A stretch of 64,000 nt of DNA, from contig NZ_JACIAY010000008.1 in the NCBI RefSeq assembly GCF_014194975.1, positions 62,001-126,000 on the forward strand, given 5' to 3'. The DNA is from Sphingomonas sp. BK580. Lineage in GTDB: Bacteria; Pseudomonadota; Alphaproteobacteria; Sphingomonadales; Sphingomonadaceae. A model generated the notes under the pieces. That model worked only from the letters and a program-made list of their open reading frames with translations, was not told the origin of the DNA and searched no databases. The translations under genes and the position numbers were made by a program. Below, piece after piece: positions 35,909 through 45,428 of this stretch (its first letter is position 1; each line of letters begins with the position of its first letter).

Positions 35909-38596
35909 TCAGAACTCCGCGCGCGCGCCGAACAGGATCGTGCGCCCGTAGTAATTCACCTCGCCGAAGCGCAGCTCCTTGTCATTGTACGTGTTCTGCC
36001 GTGCGCCGGCGAGGTTGATCCCCTCCAGGCTCAGCGTCAGCTGCGGCGTCACCCTGATCGAGAAATTGCCGTCGAGTGATCCGAACGGCGCGACATAGCT
36101 CGGCGCCTGTACCGTGCTGCCGGTGCCGTTGAGGTAGCGGTCGCGCCACACGTAGGAGAGCCGCGTCGAGACCGGCCCCATGTCGTAGAAGCCGACCAGG
36201 TTGAAGCTGTTCTTCGACAGGCCGATCAGCTGGTCGCGGATCTCGCGGTCGCCGGCCTTATAGTCCGCCTGCACCGACGTATGCGTGTACGAGGCCTGCA
36301 CGCCCAGCCCGTCGAGCGGCTTGGGCAGGAAGCTGAACACCTGGCTGTAGGCGAACTCGGCGCCGTACACCTTGGCGTCGCCGCCGTTGATCTGCGTCGA
36401 CAGCCGGACGACGCCGCGTCCCGGGATCGTGATGTCGACGTTGTTCTGCGTGATGTAATTGTCCAGCGCCTTGTAGAAGACAGCGCCCGACAGCAGCCCC
36501 GACGGTGCGAAATACCATTCGAGCGAGCCGTCGAACTGCGTCGCCAGGAAAGGCACCAGCTGCGGGTTGCCGCCGCTCGCGGTGGGCGCGTCGGTCGAGA
36601 CGGTGATGCGCGGCGCCACGTCGGTGACGTTGGGGCGGGTCAGCACCCGGCTCGCGGCGAGGCGGCCGACCAGCTTGGTGGTGAGGTCGGCGCGCAGGTT
36701 GAAGCTGGGCAGCCAGTTGTTGAAGGTCTTGGGGAAGCTCGCCGGTGTCGCGACCGAGCCGGCGGTGAGCGTGCCGCTCGCGACCTGGTCGGTGTGGACG
36801 TAGCGCACGCCGGCGTTGCCGCTCACCGCCACCGCACCGAGCGGAAACTGATAGTCGGCGCGGACGTAGCCGCCCGCGATCCGCTCGGTGACGGTGAAGC
36901 TCGAGCGCTGGTCGGCGAGCGACAGCGGCGCATTCTCCACCGACGGCGTGAAGAAGGCGTCGAGGTAGGCGCTCGTCACCGGCACGAGGAAGCTGCGCGG
37001 CGCATTGCCGGGAACGCCCTTGAGGAAGTCGTCGAACGGCAGCTGCTCATAGGCGCCGCTGCCGAGCACGCTCAGCGGCGTGCCCGCGGGCGGGTTGACC
37101 AGGAAGTCGCGGCGGAAATAGTCGCGGCGGCGCCGGTGATATTCCCCGCCCGCGGCCAGCTTGGAGACGAAGCCGTCGAGGTCGCGCGCGACGTCGGCGC
37201 GCGCGTAGAGATCCCAGTCCTTGCTGTCCTTGGGCGCGATGTTGAAGGTGTAGAGGCTGTAGTTCGCCGGGTCGGTGGCGTCGACCGGCGTGGTGAGGCC
37301 GGGCAGCACCTTGTAGCCGCCGGTCGCGTCATAGCTGAGCGGGGCGATGAAGATCGCGCGGCTGCGCACCGTGCCCTCGCGATAGTCGGGGTGATAGCTG
37401 TGCGCCGCCGACCAGTTGACGTCGGCCGAGAGATGCCAGCGGTCGGGGTTCCAGCGCTGCTTGAGCCCGACCGTCACCAGGTCGTGACGGTTGAGGCTGT
37501 ATTCGCGCGACGCCATGAAGCGGACGTTGTTGATCGTCGCCTTGGTGATCGTGTCGCCGTCGGTGACGACCGAGCCCGGCACGATCGACGATCCCGCGGG
37601 ATTGTAGGTGCTCCTGCCGTCGTCTGGATAGATGTCGAGGCCGAACTCGTCGTAGGCGACGTCGAGCCGGGTCGCGACCACGTCCAGGACGGTCTCCAGC
37701 TCGGCGGTCGGGCGCCACTGCGCCGAGATCATCCCCGACACGCGCTCGCGATCCTCGGTCTCCACCGTCGGCCGCGTGCGCGTCGGCGAGTAGAGCCCCT
37801 TGGGCAGCCCTCCGGTCGCGGCGGTGGCGTAGCGGTCCGCGATCCACCCGAAGCCCAGGAAGCGATCGTTGCGCACTGACTTGGCCCAATATTGCGCGCC
37901 CGCGAGCAGCCCGAAGGTGCCGTCGTCGGTGGTCGCGCTGGTCAACAGCGTCGCGTTGGGGCGCACCTTGTCGGTCTGCGTCGTATAGGTGCCGCGCAGG
38001 TTGAGCGTGGTCTTGTTGCCCACCTCGAGCGGGCGGAAGGTGGTGACGTCGATGTTGCCGCCCAGCGCGCCCTCGCTCATGTCGGCGGTGGGCGTCTTCA
38101 CCACGTCGATGCGCGCGGTGAACTCGGCCGGCAGCATCTCGAAGCGGAACTGGCGGCCGTTGGCGCCGCCGTTCTCGATCAGGTCGTTGAGCGCGACGGT
38201 GCGCCCGTTCATCAGCGTGTTCTGGAACTGCGGGCCGAGCCCGCGGACGCTGACGTAGAGGCCCTCGCCGCGCGGCCGCGTGATCGCCACGCCCGGGATC
38301 AGCTGGAGCGCCTCGGCGACGTTCTGGGTGGGGAACTTGCCGATGTCGGTCGAGCTGATCGAGTCGACGCCATAGGCGGCGCGGCGCTTGGTCTCCACCG
38401 CGGCGTCGATGCTGCGCGCGTAGGTGCCGTTGACGACGATGTCCTCGCCGGGCTGGTCGCTCGCCGCGGCGGCGGAGTCGCTCGCCTGCGCGGCAGGGGC
38501 AGTTGGCGCGACGGTCTGCGCGCGCGCGGTCCCGGCCAGCGCGGCGATGGTGACGAGCGCGGCCGACGCCCGCAGCAGGCCGACATACGATAGCAT
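35909..38596 (-). CDS. TonB-dependent receptor, TIGR01782 type (second)
   Basis: 895 residues: signal peptide ending GTARAQTV, Ala-rich spacer, EDIVVNGTYARSIDAAVETK (TonB box region), STDIGKFPTQNVAEALQLIPGV, SVRGLGPQFQNTLMNGRTV, barrel ending in TILFGARAEF. The DIGKFPxxNVAEALQxIPGV plug motif places it in the same TIGR01782 group as the receptor at 32.8 kb, although pairwise identity looks low. It converges with that gene, with a long palindrome between them. GGGGG lies 8 nt upstream of the ATG. ACGTTTTCGT at 38680-38689, about 90 nt upstream, is a quasi-palindrome of the LacI-operator style but is not the same motif. Substrate unknown. Confidence 0.88.
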   Translation of the reverse strand: MLSYVGLLRASAALVTIAALAGTARAQTVAPTAPAAQASDSAAAASDQPGEDIVVNGTYARSIDAAVETKRRAAYGVDSISSTDIGKFPTQNVAEALQLIPGVAITRPRGEGLYVSVRGLGPQFQNTLMNGRTVALNDLIENGGANGRQFRFEMLPAEFTARIDVVKTPTADMSEGALGGNIDVTTFRPLEVGNKTTLNLRGTYTTQTDKVRPNATLLTSATTDDGTFGLLAGAQYWAKSVRNDRFLGFGWIADRYATAATGGLPKGLYSPTRTRPTVETEDRERVSGMISAQWRPTAELETVLDVVATRLDVAYDEFGLDIYPDDGRSTYNPAGSSIVPGSVVTDGDTITKATINNVRFMASREYSLNRHDLVTVGLKQRWNPDRWHLSADVNWSAAHSYHPDYREGTVRSRAIFIAPLSYDATGGYKVLPGLTTPVDATDPANYSLYTFNIAPKDSKDWDLYARADVARDLDGFVSKLAAGGEYHRRRRDYFRRDFLVNPPAGTPLSVLGSGAYEQLPFDDFLKGVPGNAPRSFLVPVTSAYLDAFFTPSVENAPLSLADQRSSFTVTERIAGGYVRADYQFPLGAVAVSGNAGVRYVHTDQVASGTLTAGSVATPASFPKTFNNWLPSFNLRADLTTKLVGRLAASRVLTRPNVTDVAPRITVSTDAPTASGGNPQLVPFLATQFDGSLEWYFAPSGLLSGAVFYKALDNYITQNNVDITIPGRGVVRLSTQINGGDAKVYGAEFAYSQVFSFLPKPLDGLGVQASYTHTSVQADYKAGDREIRDQLIGLSKNSFNLVGFYDMGPVSTRLSYVWRDRYLNGTGSTVQAPSYVAPFGSLDGNFSIRVTPQLTLSLEGINLAGARQNTYNDKELRFGEVNYYGRTILFGARAEF

Positions 38597-38808
38597 GATC
38601 TATACCCCCAAGCGGCATGAGTGCCGTCTTGGCGCGGGCCGCTAGTGGGGCAGGATGTAAACGACGCGACATTTCCGCGACGTTTTCGTTACGGCGTCGC
38701 AATCTGATCGCGAGATCGCTGTTCTGGGTAGGTCGGTGCACCGAACGGCGCCGTCTCGCTCTTGCTCGCGCTAGCGCGGGAACACGGCGGGTACGTCGAG
38801 GTGATCGC

Positions 38809-38973
38809 CTAGCGGTCGCGCCACCAGACCCACAGCGCGACGGCCACCCCCAGCGCCAGGCCGACGAGGAAGCCGATCGTCGGCTCGCCGGCCATTAGGC
38901 CGAGGATCGTGCCGCCGAGGATCAGCGCGGCGATGGGGAAGCCGCCGGCGAGCGGGGAGCGGGAAGGAGGCAT
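38809..38973 (-). CDS. Small two-helix membrane protein
   Basis: 54 residues: short Pro/Ser/Arg N-terminus (MPPSRSPLAGG), helix FPIAALILGGTILGLMAG, a short EPTIG turn, then helix FLVGLALGVAVALWVWW ending RDR. A hairpin with Gly-rich helices. I cannot assign a function. The start is chosen at 38973 because the longer frame (to 39255) runs antisense through the tamA N-terminal region and is non-coding in character. It is divergent from tamA, so its promoter lies at the tamA 5' side. Confidence 0.6.
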   Translation of the reverse strand: MPPSRSPLAGGFPIAALILGGTILGLMAGEPTIGFLVGLALGVAVALWVWWRDR

Positions 38974-39101
38974 CCGTGCGCTCTGCCACGCCGTCGTCGC
39001 GCACGCCAGTCGCGACCGGCCGTGCCGGGGGCGCGATCCCAACCTCGATCGGTCGGTTTTCCCCCCTTCTTCTCTCCACCTGCGGCGGCTAGACCGAGGG
39101 C

Positions 39102-41105
39102 ATGAGGCCGGACGTGGGGCGGCGCGGCGCGCTGGTCTGCGCCGTGGTCGGCGTGATAACAGGAGCAGTACCGGCGCGCGCCCAGCGGGCGCCGGCGGGC
39201 GACGCGGCGTCGCCCGCCTCGATCCCGCCGTCGTCCGGCCGCACAGATGCCGCATCGCCCACGCTCGACGACGTCGACCCGAGCGCGCCGCTCGCCGCGC
39301 TGCCCGACATCGGCGTCGACTGGCCCGATCTCAGCGCCGCCCCCGCCGCACCGTCGGCCGAGCGCGCGCAGATCGGCGCGACCACGCGCTACGCGTGGCG
39401 CATCGACGGCCTCGACGCCGCGGGCACGCCGCTGCTGCGCCAGCGCTTCCAGGAGCTCTCGGTGCTCGCCGGCAACGACGGGAAGGAGGCCAACCCGGCC
39501 CAGCTCGATCGCCGCGCGCGGCAGGACGCCGAGCTGCTCCTCACCCTGCTCAAGGGCGAGGGCTATTATGACGCCACCGTCGCGACGCGGTTCGAGCGCG
39601 CCGAGAAACGCCCCGTGGTGGTGCTGGTGGCGACGCCGGGGACGCTCTACCGCTTCGCCGGGGTGACGCTCGCGGGCGTCGAGGCGGCGGGAGCGAAGGC
39701 CCAGAAGCTGCGCGACGCCTTCGCGGTGCACCCCGAGGATCCGGTCAACAGCGACGCGATCGCCGCGGCCGGGGTCAACCTGCGCACCCGCGCGGGCGAG
39801 GAGGGTTTCGCCTTCGCGCAGATCGGCGACCCGCAGGTGGTGGTCGATCGCGCCGCGCAGAGCGCGACCGTGTCGGTAGAGGTCGCGCCGGGCACCGCGC
39901 GGCGCTTCGGGCGGATCACCGCCAACGCCGACAATCACGTGTTCGACGCGGATCACGTCGCCGACATCGCGCGCTTCAAGACCGGCGATCCGTACGAGGC
40001 GTCGCAGCTCGACGACCTGCGCCGCGCCTTGGTGCAGACCGGCCTGGTCTCCACCGCCGAGGTGCGCGCGGTCGCCGCGGGCGATCCGTCGGAGGTGGAC
40101 GTGGCGGTACGGCTCGAGCCGGCGCCGCCGCGCACCGTGGCGGTCGAGCTCGGCTATGGCACCGGCGAGGGTGCGCGCTCCGAGGTCAGCTGGACCCACC
40201 GCAACCTGTTACCGCCCGAGGGCGCGGTGACGCTGCGCGGCGTCGCCGGCACGCGCGAGCAGCTCGGCCAGGTCACGTTCCGCCGCAACAACTTCCACGC
40301 GCGCGACCGCGTCCTCACCGCGCAGTTCGCCGCCGCGCACCTGCTGCGCGACGCGTACGAGGCCAACACGCTGTCGCTGTCCGCGGCGCTGGAGCGGCAG
40401 ACCAACATCTTCTTCCAGAAGACCTGGACCTGGTCGCTCGGCGCCGAGCTGGTCGCCTCGGACGAGCGCGACGTGATCCTCTCCACCGGCGAGCCGCGCC
40501 GTCGCACCTTCCTGATCGGCGCGCTGCCGACCAGCCTGGGCTATGACGGCTCGGACGACCTGCTCAACCCGACGCGCGGCTTCCGCCTCGCCGGCCGGGT
40601 GAGCCCCGAGCTGTCTTTGCAGAACCGCGCCTTCGGCTACACCCGCGTCCAGCTCGACGCGAGCGCGTACCAGCCGGTCACCAAGGGCACCGTGCTGGCG
40701 GGGCGGGTGCGCGCGGGGACGATCCTGGGCGCCCCGCGCGACCAGATCGCGCCGTCGCGGCGCTTCTACGCCGGCGGCGGCGCCTCGGTGCGCGGTTACG
40801 GTTTCCAGTCGATCGGCCCGCGCGACCCTAACAATGACCCGATCGGCGGTCGCAGCCTGGCCGAGTTCGCGGTCGAGGCACGGATCCGGGCGTTCGGCAA
40901 TTTCGGCGTGGTGCCCTTCTTCGACGGCGGCAACATCTACACCGGCGGGCTGCCCGACCTCACCGGCTTCCGCTACGGCGCCGGCATCGGCGTGCGCTAT
41001 TACTCGAACTTCGGCCCGATCCGCGTCGACCTCGGCACCCCGATCAACCCGCAGAAGGGCGACAGCCGGCTCGCGGTCTACGTCTCGCTGGGGCAGGCGT
41101 TTTGA
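39102..41105 (+). CDS. tamA: Outer-membrane translocation and assembly module TamA (Omp85)
   Basis: 667 residues. Signal peptide ending VPARAQR, then POTRA domains (about 95-335: TTRYAWRIDGLDA, LYRFAGVTLAGVEAAG, FGRITANADNHVFD), then a 16-strand barrel (ELGYGTGEGARSEVSWTHRNL). The RRFYAGGGASVRGYGFQSIGPRD loop carries the conserved VRGY motif of Omp85 proteins, and the end GDSRLAVYVSLGQAF has the C-terminal Phe. With TamB it inserts autotransporters and helps lipid transport to the outer membrane. TGA overlaps the TTG start of tamB. Confidence 0.94.
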   Translation: MRPDVGRRGALVCAVVGVITGAVPARAQRAPAGDAASPASIPPSSGRTDAASPTLDDVDPSAPLAALPDIGVDWPDLSAAPAAPSAERAQIGATTRYAWRIDGLDAAGTPLLRQRFQELSVLAGNDGKEANPAQLDRRARQDAELLLTLLKGEGYYDATVATRFERAEKRPVVVLVATPGTLYRFAGVTLAGVEAAGAKAQKLRDAFAVHPEDPVNSDAIAAAGVNLRTRAGEEGFAFAQIGDPQVVVDRAAQSATVSVEVAPGTARRFGRITANADNHVFDADHVADIARFKTGDPYEASQLDDLRRALVQTGLVSTAEVRAVAAGDPSEVDVAVRLEPAPPRTVAVELGYGTGEGARSEVSWTHRNLLPPEGAVTLRGVAGTREQLGQVTFRRNNFHARDRVLTAQFAAAHLLRDAYEANTLSLSAALERQTNIFFQKTWTWSLGAELVASDERDVILSTGEPRRRTFLIGALPTSLGYDGSDDLLNPTRGFRLAGRVSPELSLQNRAFGYTRVQLDASAYQPVTKGTVLAGRVRAGTILGAPRDQIAPSRRFYAGGGASVRGYGFQSIGPRDPNNDPIGGRSLAEFAVEARIRAFGNFGVVPFFDGGNIYTGGLPDLTGFRYGAGIGVRYYSNFGPIRVDLGTPINPQKGDSRLAVYVSLGQAF

Positions 41106-44100
41106 GCCGGGTGCTGCGCTACGTCGGGCTGGCGCTCGCGGCGCTGGTCGCGCTGGCGCTGCTCGTCGTCTTCGTGCTCGACACCGGCGTCGGGCACCGC
41201 TTCGTCGCGGACCGAGTGAACGCGCTGCGCCCCGACAACGGACTGCGCTTCCGCATCGGACGGATCGACGGCTCGCTCTACGGGCGCGCCGAGCTGGTCG
41301 ACTTTCGGCTGTACGATCCCCACGGGCTCGTGCTGTCGGTGCCGCGCGCGCGGCTCGACTGGTCGCCGCTCGCCTGGTGGCACAACCGCCTCGACATCGC
41401 CTCGCTCGACATCGCCACCGCGACGCTCGCCAAGCTGCCCGAGCCGCGCGACACCGGCCGCAGCGGGCCGCTGCTGCCCAAGTTCGACATCGCGATCGGG
41501 CGGCTCGCGGTCGACCGGCTGGTCGTCGCGCCGCGGGTCACCGGCGTGGTGCGCTACGGCCGGCTGCGCGGGCGCGCCGATATCCGCGACGGCCACGCGC
41601 TGGTCGACCTCGCCGCGCTGGTGCAGGGCAGCGACTCGCTCGACCTGCGGCTCGACTCGCGCCCCGACGCGGGCCGCTTCGACCTGGAAGCGCGCGCGCG
41701 CGGCACCGCGCGGGGCGTGCTGGCGAGGCTCACCGGACTGAACCGCGCGCTCGCGCTCGACGTCGCGGGCGACGGCGACTGGCACCGCTGGGACGGGCGC
41801 GCGGTGGCGCAGGCCGGCGCGGCGCGCGTGATCGACCTCGCGCTCGCCAACCGCGACGGGCGCTACCGGCTGATCGGCACGGCGGCGCCGAGCGCGGTGA
41901 CCGGCGGCAAGCTCCAGTCGCTCACCGCGCCGCGCGTGGCGGTCGACGGCAACGCCACCTTCGACAATCGCCGACTCGACGGCGCGCTGTCGCTGCGCTC
42001 GCCCGCGATCGCCGCCGAGGTGCAGGGGATGGTCGACCTCGCCGCCAGCGCGTTCCGCAACGTGCGCGTCAGCGCGCGGCTGCTGCGCCCGGCGGCGCTG
42101 TTCCGCAACATGACCGCGCGCGACATGCGCCTGCGCGCCATCCTCGACGGCAATTTCCGCACCTTCTCCTTCGACTACCGCCTCACCGCCGACCGGTTCG
42201 CGTTCGACGACACCGGCTTCGAGCAGGCGCGCGCGGCCGGGCGTGGACGCTGGTCGAGGACGCCGGTGCTGGTGCCCGCGCGCTTCACCGCGGCGCGCGT
42301 CACCGGGGTCGGCGAAGTCGCCGGCGGCATCCTGCGCAATCTCAGCGTCGACGGCGTGCTCAAGGTCACCGCCACCCAGGTCACCGGCGACCGGCTGCGG
42401 CTGCGCTCGGACCAGCTCGCCGGCGAGATCGGGCTCCGGCTCGACCTGCGTACCGGGCGCTACGACGTCGCGCTGAGCGGCGGGCTGGGGCGCTACCTCA
42501 TCCCCGGCATCGGGCTGGTGCAGGTCGACTCGCGGCTCCAGGCGGTGCCCGGTCCCAACGGCCACGGCACGCGCGTGGTCGGGCGCGGCACCGCGCGCGT
42601 GCTGCGGCTCGACAACGCCTTCTTCCGCTCGCTCACCGGCGGGCTGCCGCGGATCGAGACCGAGCTGGAGCGCACCCCGGACGGCATCCTCCATTTCACC
42701 CGGCTGGTGCTCACCGCGCCGACGCTGCGGCTGGCCGGGAACGGCTACCGCCGCCGCGACGGCACCTTCTTCTTCGAGGGTGCGGGCACGCAGGGCACCT
42801 ACGGCCCGGTGACGCTGCGGCTCGACGGCAGGATCGAGCGGCCGACGCTCGATCTCGTCTTCGCGCGCCCCAACGCCACCTTGGGGCTCACCGCGGTGCG
42901 CGCGCATCTCGACCCCAGCGCGCAGGGGTTCGCCTTCTCCGCCGCGGGTGGATCGCGGCTCGGCGACTTCACGGGCGCGGGACAGATCGTGCTGCCGCCG
43001 GGCGACGGCCAGTCGCGCATCCTGGTCGAGCGGCTCGACGTCAGCGGCACGCGCGCGACCGGCGCGCTCGACATCGTCGACGGCGGCTTCCGCGGGCGGC
43101 TGAACGTGAACGGCGGCGGCTGGAGCGGCGCGCTCGACCTCGCCCCCGTCGGCGAAGTGCAGCGCATCGCCGCCCAGCTCCAGGCGCGCAACGCCCGGAT
43201 CGGCGGCGTCGCCTCCGTGCGCGTGGCGCAGCTGCAGTTCACCGCCCTGCTCGACCCCGCCGGCACCAAGCTCGACGCCACCGCACGCGGCGCGGGGCTG
43301 CGCCACGGCGCGCTGTCGGTGTCGCGCTTCGACGGCAGCGTGGCGCTGGCGGGCGAGACCGGCGAGATCCGCGCCGCGATCGCGGGCTCGCGCGGGGTCG
43401 GCTTCCGCGTCCAGACCGTCACGGCCGTCACGCCCGACGGCTACACCGTGCGCGCCAGCGGCAGCATCGGCCAGCGCCCGATCCGGCTCGACACGCCCGC
43501 GGTGCTGCGCCGCGATGGCGGCGCCTGGACGCTCGCGCCGACCAGGCTGAGCTTCGCGGGGGGCTCGGCCGAGGTGTCGGGGCGGCTCGGCGACGGCGAC
43601 ACGAGCGTCCGCGCCACGCTCGCCGACCTGCCGCTGGCGGTGCTCGACATCGGCTATAGCGGGCTCGGCCTCGGCGGCAGCGCGAGCGGCGCGATCCGGC
43701 TCGATGCGCGCGCGGGCGCGGCGCCGACCGGGCGCGCCGACCTCACCGTTCGCGGGCTGACCCGATCGGGGCTGGTGACCTCGTCCACGCCGGTCGACAT
43801 GGGGCTGGCCGCGGTGCTCGCGCCCGATCACGCCGGCGCGCGCGTGGTGATGCAGTCGGCGGGCAAGATCGTCGGCCGCGCGCAGGCGCAGCTCAAGCCG
43901 CTCGGCAGCGGCAGCCTGGTCGAGCGGCTGTCGCGCGCCGGGCTGTTCGCGCAGGTGCGCTACAGCGGCCCCGCCGACACGCTGTGGCGGCTCACGCGGA
44001 TCGAGCTGTTCGACCTGACCGGGCCGGTCGCCTTCGCCGCCGACGTCACCGGCACCACGCAGGCGCCGCAGCTGCGCGGCGTGGTGCGCGCATCGGGCGC

Positions 44101-45220
44101 GCGGATCCAGAGCGCGACCACGGGCACCTCGATCACCAACCTCGCGGCGAGCGGGCGCTTCAGCGGCTCGCGGCTCCAGCTCGACCGCTTCACCGGCGAC
44201 ACCGCCCGCGGCGGCAAGGTGTCGGGCAGCGGCTGGTTCGACCTGCGCCCGACCGGCGTCGCGCTCGACCTGCGGGTCGACGCGGATCACGCCGTGCTGA
44301 TCGATCGCGACGACATCGGCGCCACCGTCACCGGCCCGATCACCTTCCGCTCCGACGGCGACGGCGGCGTGATCGGCGGCGACGTGCGGCTCGACACCAG
44401 CCGCTACAAGTTCGGTCAGGCCACGGTCGCGAGCGCGCTGCCGCAGGTGTCGGTACGCGAGATCAACGTGCCCGGCGGCGACAATGCCGACGACGAGGTG
44501 GCGGCACCGTGGCGGCTCGACGTTCGCGCCCGCGCGCGCAACGGGCTGATGGTCACGGGTCTCGGCCTGTCGAGCGAGTGGACCGCCCAGGTACAGATCG
44601 CGGGCACGCCGACCGACCCGGCGCTGACCGGCCGCGCCGACCTGGTGCGCGGCGACTATGAGTTCGCCGGGCGCGAGTTCGAGCTGTCGCGCGGGATCAT
44701 CCGCTTCGCCGGCGAGGTGCCCGCCAACCCCGCGCTCGACATCGAGGCGAGCGCCAACACCACCGGGCTCAACGCGACGATCCGGGTCACGGGTGTCGCG
44801 CTCAAGCCCGAGATCAGCTTCACCAGCACGCCCGCGCTGCCGCAGGACGAGCTGCTGTCGCGGCTGCTGTTCGGTACCTCGATCACCAATCTCTCCGCGC
44901 CCGAGGCGCTCCAGCTGGCCGCCGCGGTGGCGGCGCTGCAGGACGGCGGCGGCGGGCTCAACCCGATCAACGCGGTGCGCCGCGCCGCCGGGCTCGACCG
45001 CCTGCGCATCCTGCCCGCCGACCCGCAGACCGGGCAGGGCACCTCGATCGCCGCGGGCAAGTACGTGACGCGGCGGATCTACGCCGAGATCATCACCGAC
45101 GGCGCCGGCTATTCGGCGACGCGGGTCGAGTTTCAGGTAACGCGCTGGCTGTCGCTGCTGTCGTCGATCTCGACGCTGGGGCGGCAGAGTGCCAACGTGC
45201 GGGTGTCGCGCGATTACTGA
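41102..45220 (+). CDS. tamB: Translocation and assembly module TamB (AsmA-like, DUF490)
   Basis: 1372 residues: a signal anchor at about 5-27 (LRYVGLALAALVALALLVVFVL), then a very long periplasmic beta-helix-like stretch and a C-terminal DUF490 domain. The domain is marked by VSGSGWFDLRPTGVALDLRV, SEWTAQVQIAGTPTDPALTG, RGDYEFAGREFELSRGIIRF, PEISFTSTPALPQDELLSRLLFG and a final barrel-like strand VTRWLSLLSSISTLG. Together with TamA it bridges the periplasm and carries phospholipid or outer-membrane protein clients. TTG start (41102) in a TTGA overlap with tamA; GTG 41111 is an alternative. A 1540-codon antisense frame is a shadow. Confidence 0.94.
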   Translation: MSRVLRYVGLALAALVALALLVVFVLDTGVGHRFVADRVNALRPDNGLRFRIGRIDGSLYGRAELVDFRLYDPHGLVLSVPRARLDWSPLAWWHNRLDIASLDIATATLAKLPEPRDTGRSGPLLPKFDIAIGRLAVDRLVVAPRVTGVVRYGRLRGRADIRDGHALVDLAALVQGSDSLDLRLDSRPDAGRFDLEARARGTARGVLARLTGLNRALALDVAGDGDWHRWDGRAVAQAGAARVIDLALANRDGRYRLIGTAAPSAVTGGKLQSLTAPRVAVDGNATFDNRRLDGALSLRSPAIAAEVQGMVDLAASAFRNVRVSARLLRPAALFRNMTARDMRLRAILDGNFRTFSFDYRLTADRFAFDDTGFEQARAAGRGRWSRTPVLVPARFTAARVTGVGEVAGGILRNLSVDGVLKVTATQVTGDRLRLRSDQLAGEIGLRLDLRTGRYDVALSGGLGRYLIPGIGLVQVDSRLQAVPGPNGHGTRVVGRGTARVLRLDNAFFRSLTGGLPRIETELERTPDGILHFTRLVLTAPTLRLAGNGYRRRDGTFFFEGAGTQGTYGPVTLRLDGRIERPTLDLVFARPNATLGLTAVRAHLDPSAQGFAFSAAGGSRLGDFTGAGQIVLPPGDGQSRILVERLDVSGTRATGALDIVDGGFRGRLNVNGGGWSGALDLAPVGEVQRIAAQLQARNARIGGVASVRVAQLQFTALLDPAGTKLDATARGAGLRHGALSVSRFDGSVALAGETGEIRAAIAGSRGVGFRVQTVTAVTPDGYTVRASGSIGQRPIRLDTPAVLRRDGGAWTLAPTRLSFAGGSAEVSGRLGDGDTSVRATLADLPLAVLDIGYSGLGLGGSASGAIRLDARAGAAPTGRADLTVRGLTRSGLVTSSTPVDMGLAAVLAPDHAGARVVMQSAGKIVGRAQAQLKPLGSGSLVERLSRAGLFAQVRYSGPADTLWRLTRIELFDLTGPVAFAADVTGTTQAPQLRGVVRASGARIQSATTGTSITNLAASGRFSGSRLQLDRFTGDTARGGKVSGSGWFDLRPTGVALDLRVDADHAVLIDRDDIGATVTGPITFRSDGDGGVIGGDVRLDTSRYKFGQATVASALPQVSVREINVPGGDNADDEVAAPWRLDVRARARNGLMVTGLGLSSEWTAQVQIAGTPTDPALTGRADLVRGDYEFAGREFELSRGIIRFAGEVPANPALDIEASANTTGLNATIRVTGVALKPEISFTSTPALPQDELLSRLLFGTSITNLSAPEALQLAAAVAALQDGGGGLNPINAVRRAAGLDRLRILPADPQTGQGTSIAAGKYVTRRIYAEIITDGAGYSATRVEFQVTRWLSLLSSISTLGRQSANVRVSRDY

Positions 45221-45247
45221 CGTAGGATTGGCCGATCCGAGCCGACC

Positions 45248-45321
45248 CGTGCTCATGCGGGAGCCCGGAGCGGCGAGCGGGAGCGGCCATGGCCCTGGGC
45301 TCCGGCGTTCGCCGGAGCACG
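45248..45321. repeat. REP-like inverted pair (CATGCGGGAGC / CTCCGGCG types)
   Basis: GTGCTCATGCGGGAGC on the left and GCTCCGGCG-TTC-GCCGGAGCAC on the right, about 45 nt apart. Same layout as 30891-30970. Between tamB and the esterase gene; the rest of 45221-45428 has no feature. Confidence 0.7.
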
Positions 45322-45428
45322 CTGACGATTCGGATGGGGCAGACCTCAGGTCGGGTTGCAGAGCCGGAACGGTCCGGCGAACACAGGGATCGGGGCGCTG
45401 CGGCGCGAGTGAGCGTGAGGGGGTAAGG

